Positions 9,158-17,962 of a stretch of DNA of 64,000 bases are shown one piece after another; within the stretch, counting starts at the first letter, position 1, and every line of letters starts with the position of its first letter. The notes beneath the pieces were generated by a model. That model made no database searches. It was not told the origin of the DNA and saw only the letters and a list, made by a program, of their open reading frames with translations. The stretch is taken from contig NZ_BANT01000025.1 in NCBI RefSeq assembly GCF_000333015.1, positions 1 to 64,000 on the forward strand. The letters are read 5' to 3'. This DNA comes from Gordonia hirsuta DSM 44140 = NBRC 16056. GTDB lineage: Bacteria; Actinomycetota; Actinomycetes; Mycobacteriales; Mycobacteriaceae. The position numbers and the translations under genes are program-made.

Positions 9158-10015
9158 TCAGCCCGCCAGGAAGGCAGCGACCGTCGCCTCGAACGCCGCT
9201 TTGGCCTCGATCATCACCCAATGTCCACACCGCGGGAACACGTGCAGCTGCGCATCGGGGATCAGGCGCGCCGGCAGCAGCGCCATATCCGGCGGACTCA
9301 CCCGATCATCCAAACCCCAGGTCAGCAGCGTCGGGCACTGGACCTTGTGCAGCATCGACCAGTAGGGCGGGGCATCGGAGGAGGCGAGGAACTTCTGCTG
9401 CATCTCGAACGCCGCGGAGCTGTACATCATCGCGGCGGTCTTGCGGGCCGCCGGATCGGTCGCCGCGACCCAGCGCTCCTCGATCAGCTCGTCGGTGACC
9501 AGGCTGCGGTCGTACACCATCGAGCCCAGCCAGCGCACCAGCTTGTCCCGGTCGGGGGCGTCGGTGAACTCCTGCAGCAGCCGCAATCCCTCGCTCGGGC
9601 TGGGGCTGAGCACATTCGGCCCGACCCCTCCGATGGTGACCAGTCGGGTGATCCGTTCGGGGTGTTTGATCGCCAGATTCACCCCGACGACGCCACCCAT
9701 GGAGTTACCGATAACCGCCGCCGACTCGATACCCAGCGCATCCATGAAGCGGAGCACCGCGGCCCCGGCGGTGAGCACCGGGTGCCCCTGCACCGGGTCG
9801 GAGACGCCGAAACCGGGGAACTCGATGATGTAGACGTGGTGGGTCTGTGCGAAGAAACCCAGGTTGCCGCGGAAATTGCGCCATCCGTTGACGCCCGGGC
9901 CGCTGCCGTGCAGCAGCAGCAGCACCTTCTGGTGCTCTGCACCCGCTTCGTGATAGCGGATCACGCCCTCGTCGGTCTGCAGTTCACGCTTGGTGCCCTC
10001 GTAGCTCACGTCCAC
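9158..10015 (-). CDS. Alpha/beta hydrolase, meta-cleavage-product hydrolase type (HsaD/BphD-like)
   Basis: This 285-residue protein has the oxyanion/N-terminal motif HGSGPGVNGW from His36, nucleophile Ser105 in GNSMGG, an acidic residue in WGLDDRV (Asp236 or 237) and catalytic His265 in CGHW. The HGxGPG...W and GNSMGG combination is that of C-C bond hydrolases acting on ring-cleavage products (HsaD in steroid, BphD in biphenyl breakdown). No extradiol dioxygenase is nearby, so the substrate is uncertain. A KstR-type site lies 15 bases upstream of the ATG, which argues for sterol/steroid-linked control. It is divergent from a small membrane protein gene. Confidence 0.85.
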   Translation of the reverse strand: MDVSYEGTKRELQTDEGVIRYHEAGAEHQKVLLLLHGSGPGVNGWRNFRGNLGFFAQTHHVYIIEFPGFGVSDPVQGHPVLTAGAAVLRFMDALGIESAAVIGNSMGGVVGVNLAIKHPERITRLVTIGGVGPNVLSPSPSEGLRLLQEFTDAPDRDKLVRWLGSMVYDRSLVTDELIEERWVAATDPAARKTAAMMYSSAAFEMQQKFLASSDAPPYWSMLHKVQCPTLLTWGLDDRVSPPDMALLPARLIPDAQLHVFPRCGHWVMIEAKAAFEATVAAFLAG

Positions 10016-10029
10016 GGCCGCCAGTGTAG

Positions 10030-10043
10030 TAGAACGTGTTCCA
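10030..10043. promoter_or_regulatory. KstR-type operator
   Basis: TAGAACGTGTTCCA fits TnnAACnnGTTnnA, the consensus known for the TetR-family cholesterol regulator KstR in mycobacteria and rhodococci. It sits in the 53-bp gap between the hydrolase (start 10015, minus) and the small membrane protein (start 10069, plus), where a repressor could block either promoter. Confidence 0.6.
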
Positions 10044-10068
10044 ATTCAGTGCCGGGTAGGGTGAAGAC

Positions 10069-10365
10069 ATGGCCATCGACCCTTCTGTTCCCGCTGTCGC
10101 CGCAGGTCTGATCGGCGGCTACTCCGTCGCGCGTTACACCGGTCGCCGCGAACTCGGCGGCGTGGCCCTGGCCACCGCCGGCGTCGTGGCCGGCCGCAGT
10201 TGGCTGCCGCGTGGTGCGGCTGTCACCACCGGACTGACCGCCGCCTACCTGGGCGCCTTCGGCGTATCGCATCCCCTGGCGAAGAAGATCGGCGCCTGGC
10301 CGTCGGTGCTCACGGTCACCGCGGCCGCCACCGCCCTGACCGCAGTCGTCACCGCTCGCAGCTGA
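10069..10365 (+). CDS. Small hydrophobic membrane protein
   Basis: This 98-residue protein is rich in Ala, Gly, Val and Thr, with three likely membrane helices (about 8-24, 32-68 and 78-96). A few basic residues (RRE, KK) mark loops. Codon usage matches its neighbours (G or C at most third positions), which supports a real gene. I do not recognise a named family, although similar short membrane proteins are common in actinobacteria. It is divergent from the hydrolase across a 53-bp gap holding the KstR-like site, so it could share that control. Confidence 0.65.
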   Translation: MAIDPSVPAVAAGLIGGYSVARYTGRRELGGVALATAGVVAGRSWLPRGAAVTTGLTAAYLGAFGVSHPLAKKIGAWPSVLTVTAAATALTAVVTARS

Positions 10366-10456
10366 GGAGGTCGGCGGGCAGGTCAGCTCCGCGCCTCCGG
10401 CCGGCACTGTGCACCTCACCCGCACTCTGCAACGGGGTGCCGCCCGGTACCGAAGC

Positions 10457-11332
10457 TCAGCGGTGGCGGGCGAGGAGTTCCCGGATCCGTTCCGCCTGCG
10501 CTACCGAGACCTCGTCGGCCCGTTCGTCCTCACCGAAGACGTTGGAGCACAAGATCGCACCCTCGCGGTCCAGGAAGCCGGAGGCACCCAGCGCCGCGAA
10601 CAGCTGATCCCAGTCGACGTCGCCGTCGCCGATCGCCAGGTGCTGGTGCACGCGCACGGCATTGCCCGGCGGGTTGGTGATGTAGCGCAGACCGTGTGAG
10701 CGGTGGTGGTCGAAGGAGTCCGCGCAGTAGACCGCGCCGAGCCGGTCGCCGAGCATCGGGATCAGCGTTTCGGCCCGATCGCCCATGTGGAAGGTATGAC
10801 TGGCCACGTAGACAAAGCCCACCGATCGCGAATCCAGGCCGCGGATGATCTGCCAGGCCGCCAGTCCGTCCTCGACGAAGTCATCCGGATGCGGATCGAT
10901 GTTCAAGGTCACCCCGTGCCGCTTGAGCACCGGAATCAAGGTCTCCATCGAGCGGTAGAAGCCGGCTTCGGACTCCTCGGCGCGCTCCGGACGTCCCGAG
11001 AACTCGGTGTTGATCACCGGGACCTCCAGTTCGGCGGCGATCTCGATGGTGCGCGTCAGGTTGCGGACGGCGGCCTGCCGCAGCGGCTCCTCGGGCCAGG
11101 AGAGCCGTTGCACCGGTAGCAGCGAGGTGATCCGGACTCCCGCAGCCGCGGCACGCTTCCCGACCGCGGCGATCAGTGCGGCATCGACGCGCGGGTGTCC
11201 GAAGAAGGGGATCCAATCCGGATGCGGGGTCAGTTGAATCCACTCGTATCCGTTCGCCGCGGCGACATCGAAGAAGTCCAGAAAATCGTGGGTGGCGTGG
11301 TACGGCGTGGGGTCGAGGGCGATGTGCACCAT
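10457..11332 (-). CDS. iolH: Sugar phosphate isomerase/epimerase, IolH-type
   Basis: This 291-residue xylose-isomerase-like TIM barrel is the last gene of the inositol operon. The frame extends upstream, but the start is the ATG at 11332 (MVHIALDPTPYH), preceded by AGGAG with about 7 bases spacing. Metal-site-type acidic and His residues occur in INTEFSG, NIDPHPDD, ADSFDHH and the C-terminal strand. By position it matches iolH of Corynebacterium glutamicum, where the gene also follows iolG. The exact reaction is not settled. An isomerase acting on inositol isomers or their keto forms is the usual suggestion. Family assignment is strong; the symbol rests on synteny. Confidence 0.82.
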   Translation of the reverse strand: MVHIALDPTPYHATHDFLDFFDVAAANGYEWIQLTPHPDWIPFFGHPRVDAALIAAVGKRAAAAGVRITSLLPVQRLSWPEEPLRQAAVRNLTRTIEIAAELEVPVINTEFSGRPERAEESEAGFYRSMETLIPVLKRHGVTLNIDPHPDDFVEDGLAAWQIIRGLDSRSVGFVYVASHTFHMGDRAETLIPMLGDRLGAVYCADSFDHHRSHGLRYITNPPGNAVRVHQHLAIGDGDVDWDQLFAALGASGFLDREGAILCSNVFGEDERADEVSVAQAERIRELLARHR

Positions 11333-11382
11333 CGGGGGCTCCTGTTCTCGAGGATCAGCGGACGACGGTCGAATGGCCGCGG

Positions 11383-12420
11383 TCAGCGGTAGAACTCGGG
11401 GACCGGCGGGAGTTCCACCGGGACCGGTCCGGACCGGTCCAGTGCCGTGACTCCGGCCGCACAACACACCGCAACCCGGTAGCCGTCCCAGGCCGAAGGG
11501 CCGGCGACCGCCTCGGCGGCCTCCCCGGTGAGGAACCGCCGGGCCGCAGTGACCCAGGCCTGCACCTGGCGGTCGTAGGCCTGGGTGAACCGGGTGGTGA
11601 AGTCGGCGTGCTCCGGGATCGAGAAGGTCGCGTTCTGCCAGACCTGCAGACCCGACGGCTGCCCGATCCGCGCGATGCCGTCGGCCATCACGGCTTCGGT
11701 GGCGACCTGGTAGCCGAACCGCACCGAGACGTTCATCTCGACATCGATCAGTACCCCGTTGTCCAGTTCCATCAGCACCAGGATCGGCTCCTTCAGATGC
11801 GCCGGAGTGTTCGGGTTGCGCCGCCCGTGCCGTACCTCGACCGAGGTCACCGAGCCACCGGCGAGCCACGGCCCCACATCGAACTCGTGAACCACCGAAT
11901 CGTTGATCAGCATCGGCTGGTCGTAGCTGTCGGGTACCGACGGGTTGCGATGCACCGCGTGGATCATCAGCAGTTCGCCGACCCGGCCCGAGGCGATCAG
12001 CTCCCGGAGCTGCTCGTATTCAGGGTCGAAGCGGCGCATGAAGCCCACCTGGACCAGTTTCTTTCCGCCGGCGATTTCGGCCTCCACCACCCGCCACGAC
12101 GACTCTGGGTCTTTGGTCAGCGGTTTCTCGCAGAGAATCGGCAGACCGGCCTGCAGGCAGGTCAGCAGACCCGCCTCGTGGAACTGGCCCGGTGTGGCGA
12201 TCAGGGCCGCATCCAGCGCACCCGCGGCGATCGCCTCGTCGACGCTGGCGAATCCCTGTGCCTCGGGTGCATGCGCGAGTGCGATGTCGCGCCGGTCCTC
12301 GTCGGGTTCGATCACGGCGCTCACAACGGCGCCGGTGATGGTGCCCGACAGCCGCTTGATGTGGTCGAACCCCATGGCGCCGGCGCCGACGACGCCGACC
12401 CGCAGTGCGGAAGTGAGCAT
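11383..12420 (-). CDS. iolG: Inositol 2-dehydrogenase (Gfo/Idh/MocA family)
   Basis: This 345-residue NAD-dependent enzyme oxidises myo-inositol to 2-keto-myo-inositol, the first catabolic step. It has a Rossmann GAGAMG motif at residues 12-17, the family EKP motif (LCEKPL, about residue 100) with the NADH-side lysine, and the active-site region DSVVHEFDVGPW with the conserved Asp/His. The ATG at 12420 is chosen because a GAAAGG ribosome site lies 8 bases upstream and similarity starts there. It lies between iolE and iolH, 50 bases upstream of iolH. Confidence 0.92.
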   Translation of the reverse strand: MLTSALRVGVVGAGAMGFDHIKRLSGTITGAVVSAVIEPDEDRRDIALAHAPEAQGFASVDEAIAAGALDAALIATPGQFHEAGLLTCLQAGLPILCEKPLTKDPESSWRVVEAEIAGGKKLVQVGFMRRFDPEYEQLRELIASGRVGELLMIHAVHRNPSVPDSYDQPMLINDSVVHEFDVGPWLAGGSVTSVEVRHGRRNPNTPAHLKEPILVLMELDNGVLIDVEMNVSVRFGYQVATEAVMADGIARIGQPSGLQVWQNATFSIPEHADFTTRFTQAYDRQVQAWVTAARRFLTGEAAEAVAGPSAWDGYRVAVCCAAGVTALDRSGPVPVELPPVPEFYR

Positions 12421-12496
12421 TTCAGTGAGCCTTTCGGGTGAGCCGGTCCACAGGATCCGGGATTTCAGGGGCTGCGGTGGTGCGGAGGTGTGCGAT

Positions 12497-13420
12497 TCAG
12501 TGGGTACGGGTGAGCGAGTGACAGCCGAAGATGTGCTGCCGGGTGCGGTCGGCGATCCCCAGCGGTGCGTCGATGTCACACCCGGGCATGTCCTGCTCGA
12601 CGATGGCGAACATGTCCGGGTCGATCTTGAGCGCCTCGTCGATCACCGGGGCGAAGTCGGGGATGCCGTTGGGCGGTTCCACCATGATCTCGGCGGCGCA
12701 GTCGGCGAAGGGCACGTCGTTCTTGAGGATCTCCCAGATCAGCTTCGGATCGATCTGCTTCAGGTGCAGGTAGCCGATGCGGTCGGGGTGCGCCTGCATC
12801 AGTGCGACGTTGTCGCCGCCGTAGTACGCGAAGTGGCCGGTGTCCAGGCACAGGTTCACGTACCGCGGATCGGTCTCGGCCAGCAGCCGCTCCACCTCGC
12901 CGGTCGTGCCGACATGACTGTCGGCGTGGCTGTGGAACTGCTGGCGGATGCCGTACTCCTCCATCAGCGCCTTGCCGAGCCGGTCGTGCCCGGCGGCCAG
13001 CGCCGTCCACTGTTCGTCGTCGAGGGTGCGGGCCTCGAGCGCTTCGCCGGTCAGATCGCTGCGCCACAGATCGGGAATGACGACGATGTGCTCGGCCCCC
13101 ATGGCACGCACCAGGGTGGCCACATCGCTGACCTGCTGCCAGGCCCGTTCCCACTGGCCCTCTCCCTTTTGGAAGCCGGTGAAGATGGTGCCGCCGGAGA
13201 TCTCCAGATCCCGTTTGTCCAGTTCCTCCTTCAACCGGATCGGGTCGGTCGGCAGGTAGCCGTAGGGACCCAGCTCGATGTAGTGGTAGCCGGCCTCGGC
13301 GACCTCGTCGAGGAAGCGTTCCCAGGGGGTCTGGCGCGGATGGTCGGGGAACCAGACGCCCCAGGAGTCGGGTGCGGTACCGATGCGCAGGCCTTCGGTG
13401 CGCGCGGCGGTGTCGGTCAT
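12497..13420 (-). CDS. iolE: Inosose (2-keto-myo-inositol) dehydratase
   Basis: This 307-residue TIM-barrel enzyme begins at MTDTAARTEGLRIGTAPDSWG; the APDSWG start is a hallmark of IolE. Family residues for divalent metal binding are visible in YIELGPYGY, QFHSHADSHVG, CLDTGHFAYYGG and LHLKQID. It dehydrates 2-keto-myo-inositol to a trihydroxycyclohexane-dione, the substrate of the next enzyme, IolD, whose gene ends 35 bases upstream. The length matches the family (about 300 aa). Confidence 0.93.
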   Translation of the reverse strand: MTDTAARTEGLRIGTAPDSWGVWFPDHPRQTPWERFLDEVAEAGYHYIELGPYGYLPTDPIRLKEELDKRDLEISGGTIFTGFQKGEGQWERAWQQVSDVATLVRAMGAEHIVVIPDLWRSDLTGEALEARTLDDEQWTALAAGHDRLGKALMEEYGIRQQFHSHADSHVGTTGEVERLLAETDPRYVNLCLDTGHFAYYGGDNVALMQAHPDRIGYLHLKQIDPKLIWEILKNDVPFADCAAEIMVEPPNGIPDFAPVIDEALKIDPDMFAIVEQDMPGCDIDAPLGIADRTRQHIFGCHSLTRTH

Positions 13421-13455
13421 GGTCGGTGCCTTTCGTGGAGGACGTGTCGCTGTTG

Positions 13456-15384
13456 TCAGCCCAGGAGCGGTCGCTGGCGACGCTGCTGGTCGAGGTATTC
13501 GGTGTGGGCGGTGGCGGTGCTGTCGATTTCGGAGACCTGTGCGACCGGCACATCCCACCAGCCCAGCCCGTCCGGGGCGTAGACGAAGGGGTCGCTGTGC
13601 AGATGGATCACCGTGGGGCCGTCGGCGGCCTTCGCGGTGCCGATCGCCGCACCGAGTTCGGCCAGGGCCTCGGGGCCGGGTGCGATGTCCATCACCGCGC
13701 ACCCGTAGCTGCGCGCATTGGCCGCCAGGTCGACCGGCAGGAACTCGCCGTGCTCGAAGGTCACCTTGGCCGGATCGCCGTCGGGAGTCTGGGCGTAGCG
13801 GTAGCGGGTACCGAACCGCTGGCTGCCCACGGTCTCCGACAGATGCCCGATCGAGGCGTAGCCCTGGTTCTGGATGATGACGACGATCAGCTTGATGCCC
13901 TCGGCGACGGCGGTCACCAGTTCGGTATGCAGCATCAGGTACGAGCCGTCGCCGACCAGCACCACGACATCGCGGTCGTCGCCGTCGGCGAGCAGCCCGC
14001 GCTTGGCGCCCAGGCCGCCGGCGATCTCGTAACCCATGCACGAGAACGCGTACTCGACGTGGTAACCCAGCGGATCGCGTGGTCGCCACAGCTTCTGCAG
14101 GTCTCCCGGCAGGGATCCGGCGGCCTGGACGACGACGTCCGCCGGATCCATCGCCGCCAGCACGGTGCCGATGATCTCCGGCTGGCCCGGCAGTTCGCCG
14201 CCGGTCGGCTCGAAGGCCTTGTCCACCGACGCATCCCAGTCGCGTTTGGCCTCGGCGGCGGCCTGTGCGTGCGCCGCCGTCACCCGGTCACCGGACAGCT
14301 CATCGCTCAGCGCGGTGAGCGCCTCCCTGGCATCGGCGATCACCGGGAACTGCGTGCCGTGCTTGTAGGCGTCGAACGAGGCGACGTTGATGTTGACGAA
14401 GTGCACGTCGGGATTCTGGAACGCACTACGGCTGGAGGTGGTGAAGTCGCTGTAGCGGGTGCCGACGCCGATGATCACATCGGCCTGCTCGGCGATGGTG
14501 TTCGCGGCGGCACTGCCCGTCGCGCCCACGCCACCGAGGTTGAGCGGATGGTCCCACGGCAGTACGCCGCCACCGGCCTGGGTGGTGGCGACCGGAATCC
14601 CGGTTGCTTCGGCCAGTTCCCGCAGGGCCTTCTCCCCGCCGGAGTAGAGCACCCCGCCGCCGGCGATGATCAGTGGACGCTGGGCCCGGCGAATGGCGGC
14701 GGCCGCACGGGCCAACGGGCCGCGTTCGGGCAGCGGACGGCGCAGATGCCAGTCGCGGTCGGCGAGGAACTCGGCGGGTACCTCGACCATTTCGGCCTGC
14801 ACGTCCTCGGGCAGGGCGATGGTGACCGCCCCGGTCTCGGCCGGATCGGTGAGGACCCGCATCGCCGCCAGCGCGATCGAGAAGAGCTGCTCGGGCCGCT
14901 GCACCCGGTCGAAGAATCGTGAGAGCGGTCGGAAGGCGTCGGAGACCTGGATGCCGATGTCGTGCGGATGCTCCAGCTGCTGCAGCACCGGATCGGCCAC
15001 GCGGGTGGCGAAGGTGTCCGAGACCAGCAGCAGCGCCGGCAGCCGGTTGGCGGTGGCCAGTGCCGCCCCGGTCAGCATATTCGCCGCACCCGGCCCTACC
15101 GAAGCGGCGCAGGCCAGCGTCGCGCGACGGCGATGCATCCGCGCATACCCGACGGCCTGGTGGACCATCGCCTGCTCGTTGCGCGCCTGGTAGAAGGGCA
15201 TCAGACCCGGCTCGGTCTCGGCGTACTGAAGCAGCGCCTGGCCCACCCCGGCGACGTTGCCGTGTCCGAAGATCCCGAACGTACCCGGGACCGTGCGCTC
15301 GCGCAGGTCACCGTCGACCGTCCACTGGTGTCCCAGGAATTCGATCAGCGCTTGCGACACGGTCATACTTCGCGTGGTGGTCAT
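13456..15384 (-). CDS. iolD: 3D-(3,5/4)-trihydroxycyclohexane-1,2-dione acylhydrolase
   Basis: This 642-residue thiamine-diphosphate enzyme opens the inositol ring. The N-terminal PYR domain carries the activating glutamate in QARNEQAM (Glu70), followed by a central domain and a C-terminal PP domain with the Mg/ThDP motif beginning GDGSYLM and ending near IIQNQGY. The IolD-specific GTFGIFGHGNVAGVG stretch is at about residues 34-48. Its ATG overlaps the TGA of iolB by 4 bases, so the two are coupled. Length and motifs match the family fully. Confidence 0.94.
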   Translation of the reverse strand: MTTTRSMTVSQALIEFLGHQWTVDGDLRERTVPGTFGIFGHGNVAGVGQALLQYAETEPGLMPFYQARNEQAMVHQAVGYARMHRRRATLACAASVGPGAANMLTGAALATANRLPALLLVSDTFATRVADPVLQQLEHPHDIGIQVSDAFRPLSRFFDRVQRPEQLFSIALAAMRVLTDPAETGAVTIALPEDVQAEMVEVPAEFLADRDWHLRRPLPERGPLARAAAAIRRAQRPLIIAGGGVLYSGGEKALRELAEATGIPVATTQAGGGVLPWDHPLNLGGVGATGSAAANTIAEQADVIIGVGTRYSDFTTSSRSAFQNPDVHFVNINVASFDAYKHGTQFPVIADAREALTALSDELSGDRVTAAHAQAAAEAKRDWDASVDKAFEPTGGELPGQPEIIGTVLAAMDPADVVVQAAGSLPGDLQKLWRPRDPLGYHVEYAFSCMGYEIAGGLGAKRGLLADGDDRDVVVLVGDGSYLMLHTELVTAVAEGIKLIVVIIQNQGYASIGHLSETVGSQRFGTRYRYAQTPDGDPAKVTFEHGEFLPVDLAANARSYGCAVMDIAPGPEALAELGAAIGTAKAADGPTVIHLHSDPFVYAPDGLGWWDVPVAQVSEIDSTATAHTEYLDQQRRQRPLLG

Positions 15385-16337
15385 GGCTGTGCGGCTCCTT
15401 CGGGCGAGTCGGTCGGGTCGGCCGGCGCGGAGGCCGGGTCGGGCAGATACGGCAGTCGGGGGTCGGGGTCCTGCAGCGGCCAGGTATCGCGCAGCCAGGC
15501 CTGCTGGGGGTCATCGCTGATCAGCCAGATCCGCTCGGGGTCGGGTCCGGCCATCACGTTCAGGTAGTAGAGGTCGTACTCGGGTGCGGCCATGGCCGGC
15601 CCGTGGTATCCGTACGGCACCAGGGCGATGTCGCCGGTTCGCACGATCACGTTGGTGTCGATGTCCCCGGCCGGGGAGGAGTACGTCACGAAGCTGCCGA
15701 AGGCATCGGTGTGTTCGGGAACCACCCCCGCGTCGGCGAACTGCCGGGCCGGGGCGGCCTCGAAGTAGTAGATCTCCTCCAAGCGGGATTCATGCCCGGG
15801 CACGTGCTCGTCGTGTTTGTGCGCCGGGTGCGAGGACCAATTGCCGCCGGGGGTGATCACCTCGCAGACGATCAACGCGGCCGCATCCAGGGCCTGCGGG
15901 GTACCGAAGTTGTGCACCTGACGGGTATCGCGGCCGGCACCGCGAACCTCCACCGGGACGTCCGCGGCGGCCAGGTACACGGTCGGTTTGCCGATCGCCG
16001 TCGGCGCTTCGGTCACGGCCACCCGACCGGAGCCGCGCACCGTAGCGCCGGTGCCGGCTCCCAGGTACAGCACGTCGGTCGGACCGTGGAAGACGCCGGG
16101 CCGGCCGTGCAGCCGGGTGACGGTGTCCTCGTGCGCCACGGTGAACGATCCGGCCAGGGGCACGACGATGCGTTCCACCTGCCCGGCCGGCAGGTCGAGT
16201 GCGGCATCGTCGTCGAGCACCGCGATCCGCAGGCCGGTATGACTCCAGCCGTCGATGTCGCCGTCGACGACGGACTCCCAGTCGTGGCGCGTCAGAGCGC
16301 CCCGGGGGTGGAACCACTCGTTCGGGGTGGGTGCCAT
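15381..16337 (-). CDS. iolB: 5-deoxy-glucuronate isomerase
   Basis: This 318-residue bicupin converts 5-deoxy-glucuronate, the IolD product, to 2-keto-5-deoxygluconate. The C-terminal cupin has the metal ligands in PAHKHDEH with a following Glu in LEEIYYFE, and a further His in the PYGYHGP segment. The start at 16337 (MAPTPNEWFHPRG) has a GAGGAG site at good spacing; an in-frame ATG lies 8 codons upstream. The gene lies between iolA and iolD in the operon, and the order iolA-iolB-iolD-iolE-iolG-iolH is that of corynebacteria. Confidence 0.92.
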   Translation of the reverse strand: MAPTPNEWFHPRGALTRHDWESVVDGDIDGWSHTGLRIAVLDDDAALDLPAGQVERIVVPLAGSFTVAHEDTVTRLHGRPGVFHGPTDVLYLGAGTGATVRGSGRVAVTEAPTAIGKPTVYLAAADVPVEVRGAGRDTRQVHNFGTPQALDAAALIVCEVITPGGNWSSHPAHKHDEHVPGHESRLEEIYYFEAAPARQFADAGVVPEHTDAFGSFVTYSSPAGDIDTNVIVRTGDIALVPYGYHGPAMAAPEYDLYYLNVMAGPDPERIWLISDDPQQAWLRDTWPLQDPDPRLPYLPDPASAPADPTDSPEGAAQP

Positions 16338-16422
16338 CGTCGTGCTCCTCGTCTGGCTCATCGGATCGGTCGTGGTCGTGTTGTTCGGACGATCGCACGG
16401 TGCCGGCGATCGCGGGGACGGA

Positions 16423-17922
16423 TCAGTCGTTCTGCGGGAAGCCCAGGTTGATGCCGCCGTGGCTGGGATCCAGCCAGCGGCTGGTGATCGCCTTGAGCTG
16501 GGTGAAGAACTTGACCCCTTCGGCACCGTGCGCCTTGGTGTCGCCGAACATCGAGGCCTTCCACCCGCCGAAGCTGAAGGTGGACACCGGCACCGGGATC
16601 GGCACGTTGATGCCGACCATGCCGACCTGGATCTCGCGCTGGAAGCGCCGGGCGGCACCGCCGTCGTTGGTGAAGATCGCGGTGCCGTTGCCGAAGGCAC
16701 CGGCGTTGATCAGCTCGACACCCTCCTCGAACGTCTCCACCCGCACAGTCGCCAGTACCGGCCCGAAGATCTCTTCGGTGTACACCCGCGAGGTAGTGGG
16801 TACGGCATCGATCAGGGTCGGGCCGAGCCAGAATCCGGACGGCGCACCGTCGGCCTGCACCTGACGGCCGTCGACCACCACGGTGGCCCCGTCGTCGATC
16901 GCGACGTCGATGTACGAGGCGACCTTGTCCCGATGCTCGAGGGTCACCAACGGACCCATATCGCATCCGCGGCGGCCGTCGCCGACCTTCAGGGTGTGCA
17001 TCCGCTCGACGATCTTCTCGATCAGCGGATCGGCGACCGGTTCCACGGCCACCACCACCGACACCGCCATGCAGCGTTCACCGGCCGAACCGAACCCCGC
17101 GTTGATCGCGGCATCGGCGGTCAGGTCCAGGTCGGCGTCCGGGAGCACCAGCATGTGGTTCTTGGCGCCGCCCAGGGCCTGGACGCGCTTACCGTACTTG
17201 GCACCCTGTTCGTAGACGTAGCGGGCGATGGGGGTGGAGCCGACGAACGAGATCGCCGCCACGTCCGGGTGGCTCAGCAGCCCGTCGACGGCTTCCTTGT
17301 CGCCGTTGAGCACCGTGAAGATACCGTCCGGCAGACCCGCCTCCTTCCAGAGTTCGGCCACCCAGATCGAGGCCGACGGGTCCTTCTCGCTGGGCTTGAG
17401 CACCACCGCGTTGCCGGCGGCGATCGCGATGGGGAAGAACCAGGCCGGCACCATCGCCGGAAAGTTGAAGGGGCTGATGATGCCCACCACGCCCAGGGGC
17501 TGCCGCGTCGAGTAGACGTCGACGCCGGTGGAGACCTGCTCGCTGTACTCGCCCTTGAGGTGCTCGTCCATACCGCAGGCGAACTCCACGACCTCTTGAC
17601 CACGGCTGATCTCGCCGAGCGCATCGGAGAGCACCTTGCCGTGCTCGGCGGTGATGATCTCGGCGAGCTCGGGTTTGCGTGCCTCCAGCAGCTCCCGGAA
17701 TCGGAACATCACCGCCCGCCGACGGGCCAGGGAGAGGTCGCCCCAGGCGTGCTGGGCCGCTTTGGCCGAGGCGACCGCCGCCTCGATCTCCCGCTGGCCG
17801 GCAAGCACCACCTTCTTGGTGACGGTGCCCAGGGCGGGGTCATAGACGTCTGCGGTGCGGTCGTCGGCCGAGGTGTACGGCGCGCCGTCGATCCAGTGCG
17901 GGACGATGGGCAGATCAGTCAT
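16423..17922 (-). CDS. iolA: CoA-acylating methylmalonate/malonate-semialdehyde dehydrogenase
   Basis: This 499-residue aldehyde dehydrogenase of the MmsA/IolA type begins MTDLPIVPHWIDGAPY. It has the family NFPAMVPAWFFPIAIAAGN motif and the nucleophile Cys284 in GERCMA. It converts malonate semialdehyde, from the inositol pathway aldolase step, to acetyl-CoA and CO2 with NAD and CoA. The MmsA form also acts on methylmalonate semialdehyde from valine, which cannot be separated here. The classical ALDH glutamate region is replaced by the MmsA pattern. It is flanked by the aldolase-like gene (40 bases upstream) and iolB (85 bases downstream). Confidence 0.92.
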   Translation of the reverse strand: MTDLPIVPHWIDGAPYTSADDRTADVYDPALGTVTKKVVLAGQREIEAAVASAKAAQHAWGDLSLARRRAVMFRFRELLEARKPELAEIITAEHGKVLSDALGEISRGQEVVEFACGMDEHLKGEYSEQVSTGVDVYSTRQPLGVVGIISPFNFPAMVPAWFFPIAIAAGNAVVLKPSEKDPSASIWVAELWKEAGLPDGIFTVLNGDKEAVDGLLSHPDVAAISFVGSTPIARYVYEQGAKYGKRVQALGGAKNHMLVLPDADLDLTADAAINAGFGSAGERCMAVSVVVAVEPVADPLIEKIVERMHTLKVGDGRRGCDMGPLVTLEHRDKVASYIDVAIDDGATVVVDGRQVQADGAPSGFWLGPTLIDAVPTTSRVYTEEIFGPVLATVRVETFEEGVELINAGAFGNGTAIFTNDGGAARRFQREIQVGMVGINVPIPVPVSTFSFGGWKASMFGDTKAHGAEGVKFFTQLKAITSRWLDPSHGGINLGFPQND

Positions 17923-17962
17923 TGTGGGGGTCCCCTTCCGGGTGGATAGTGATTGTCAGGTC

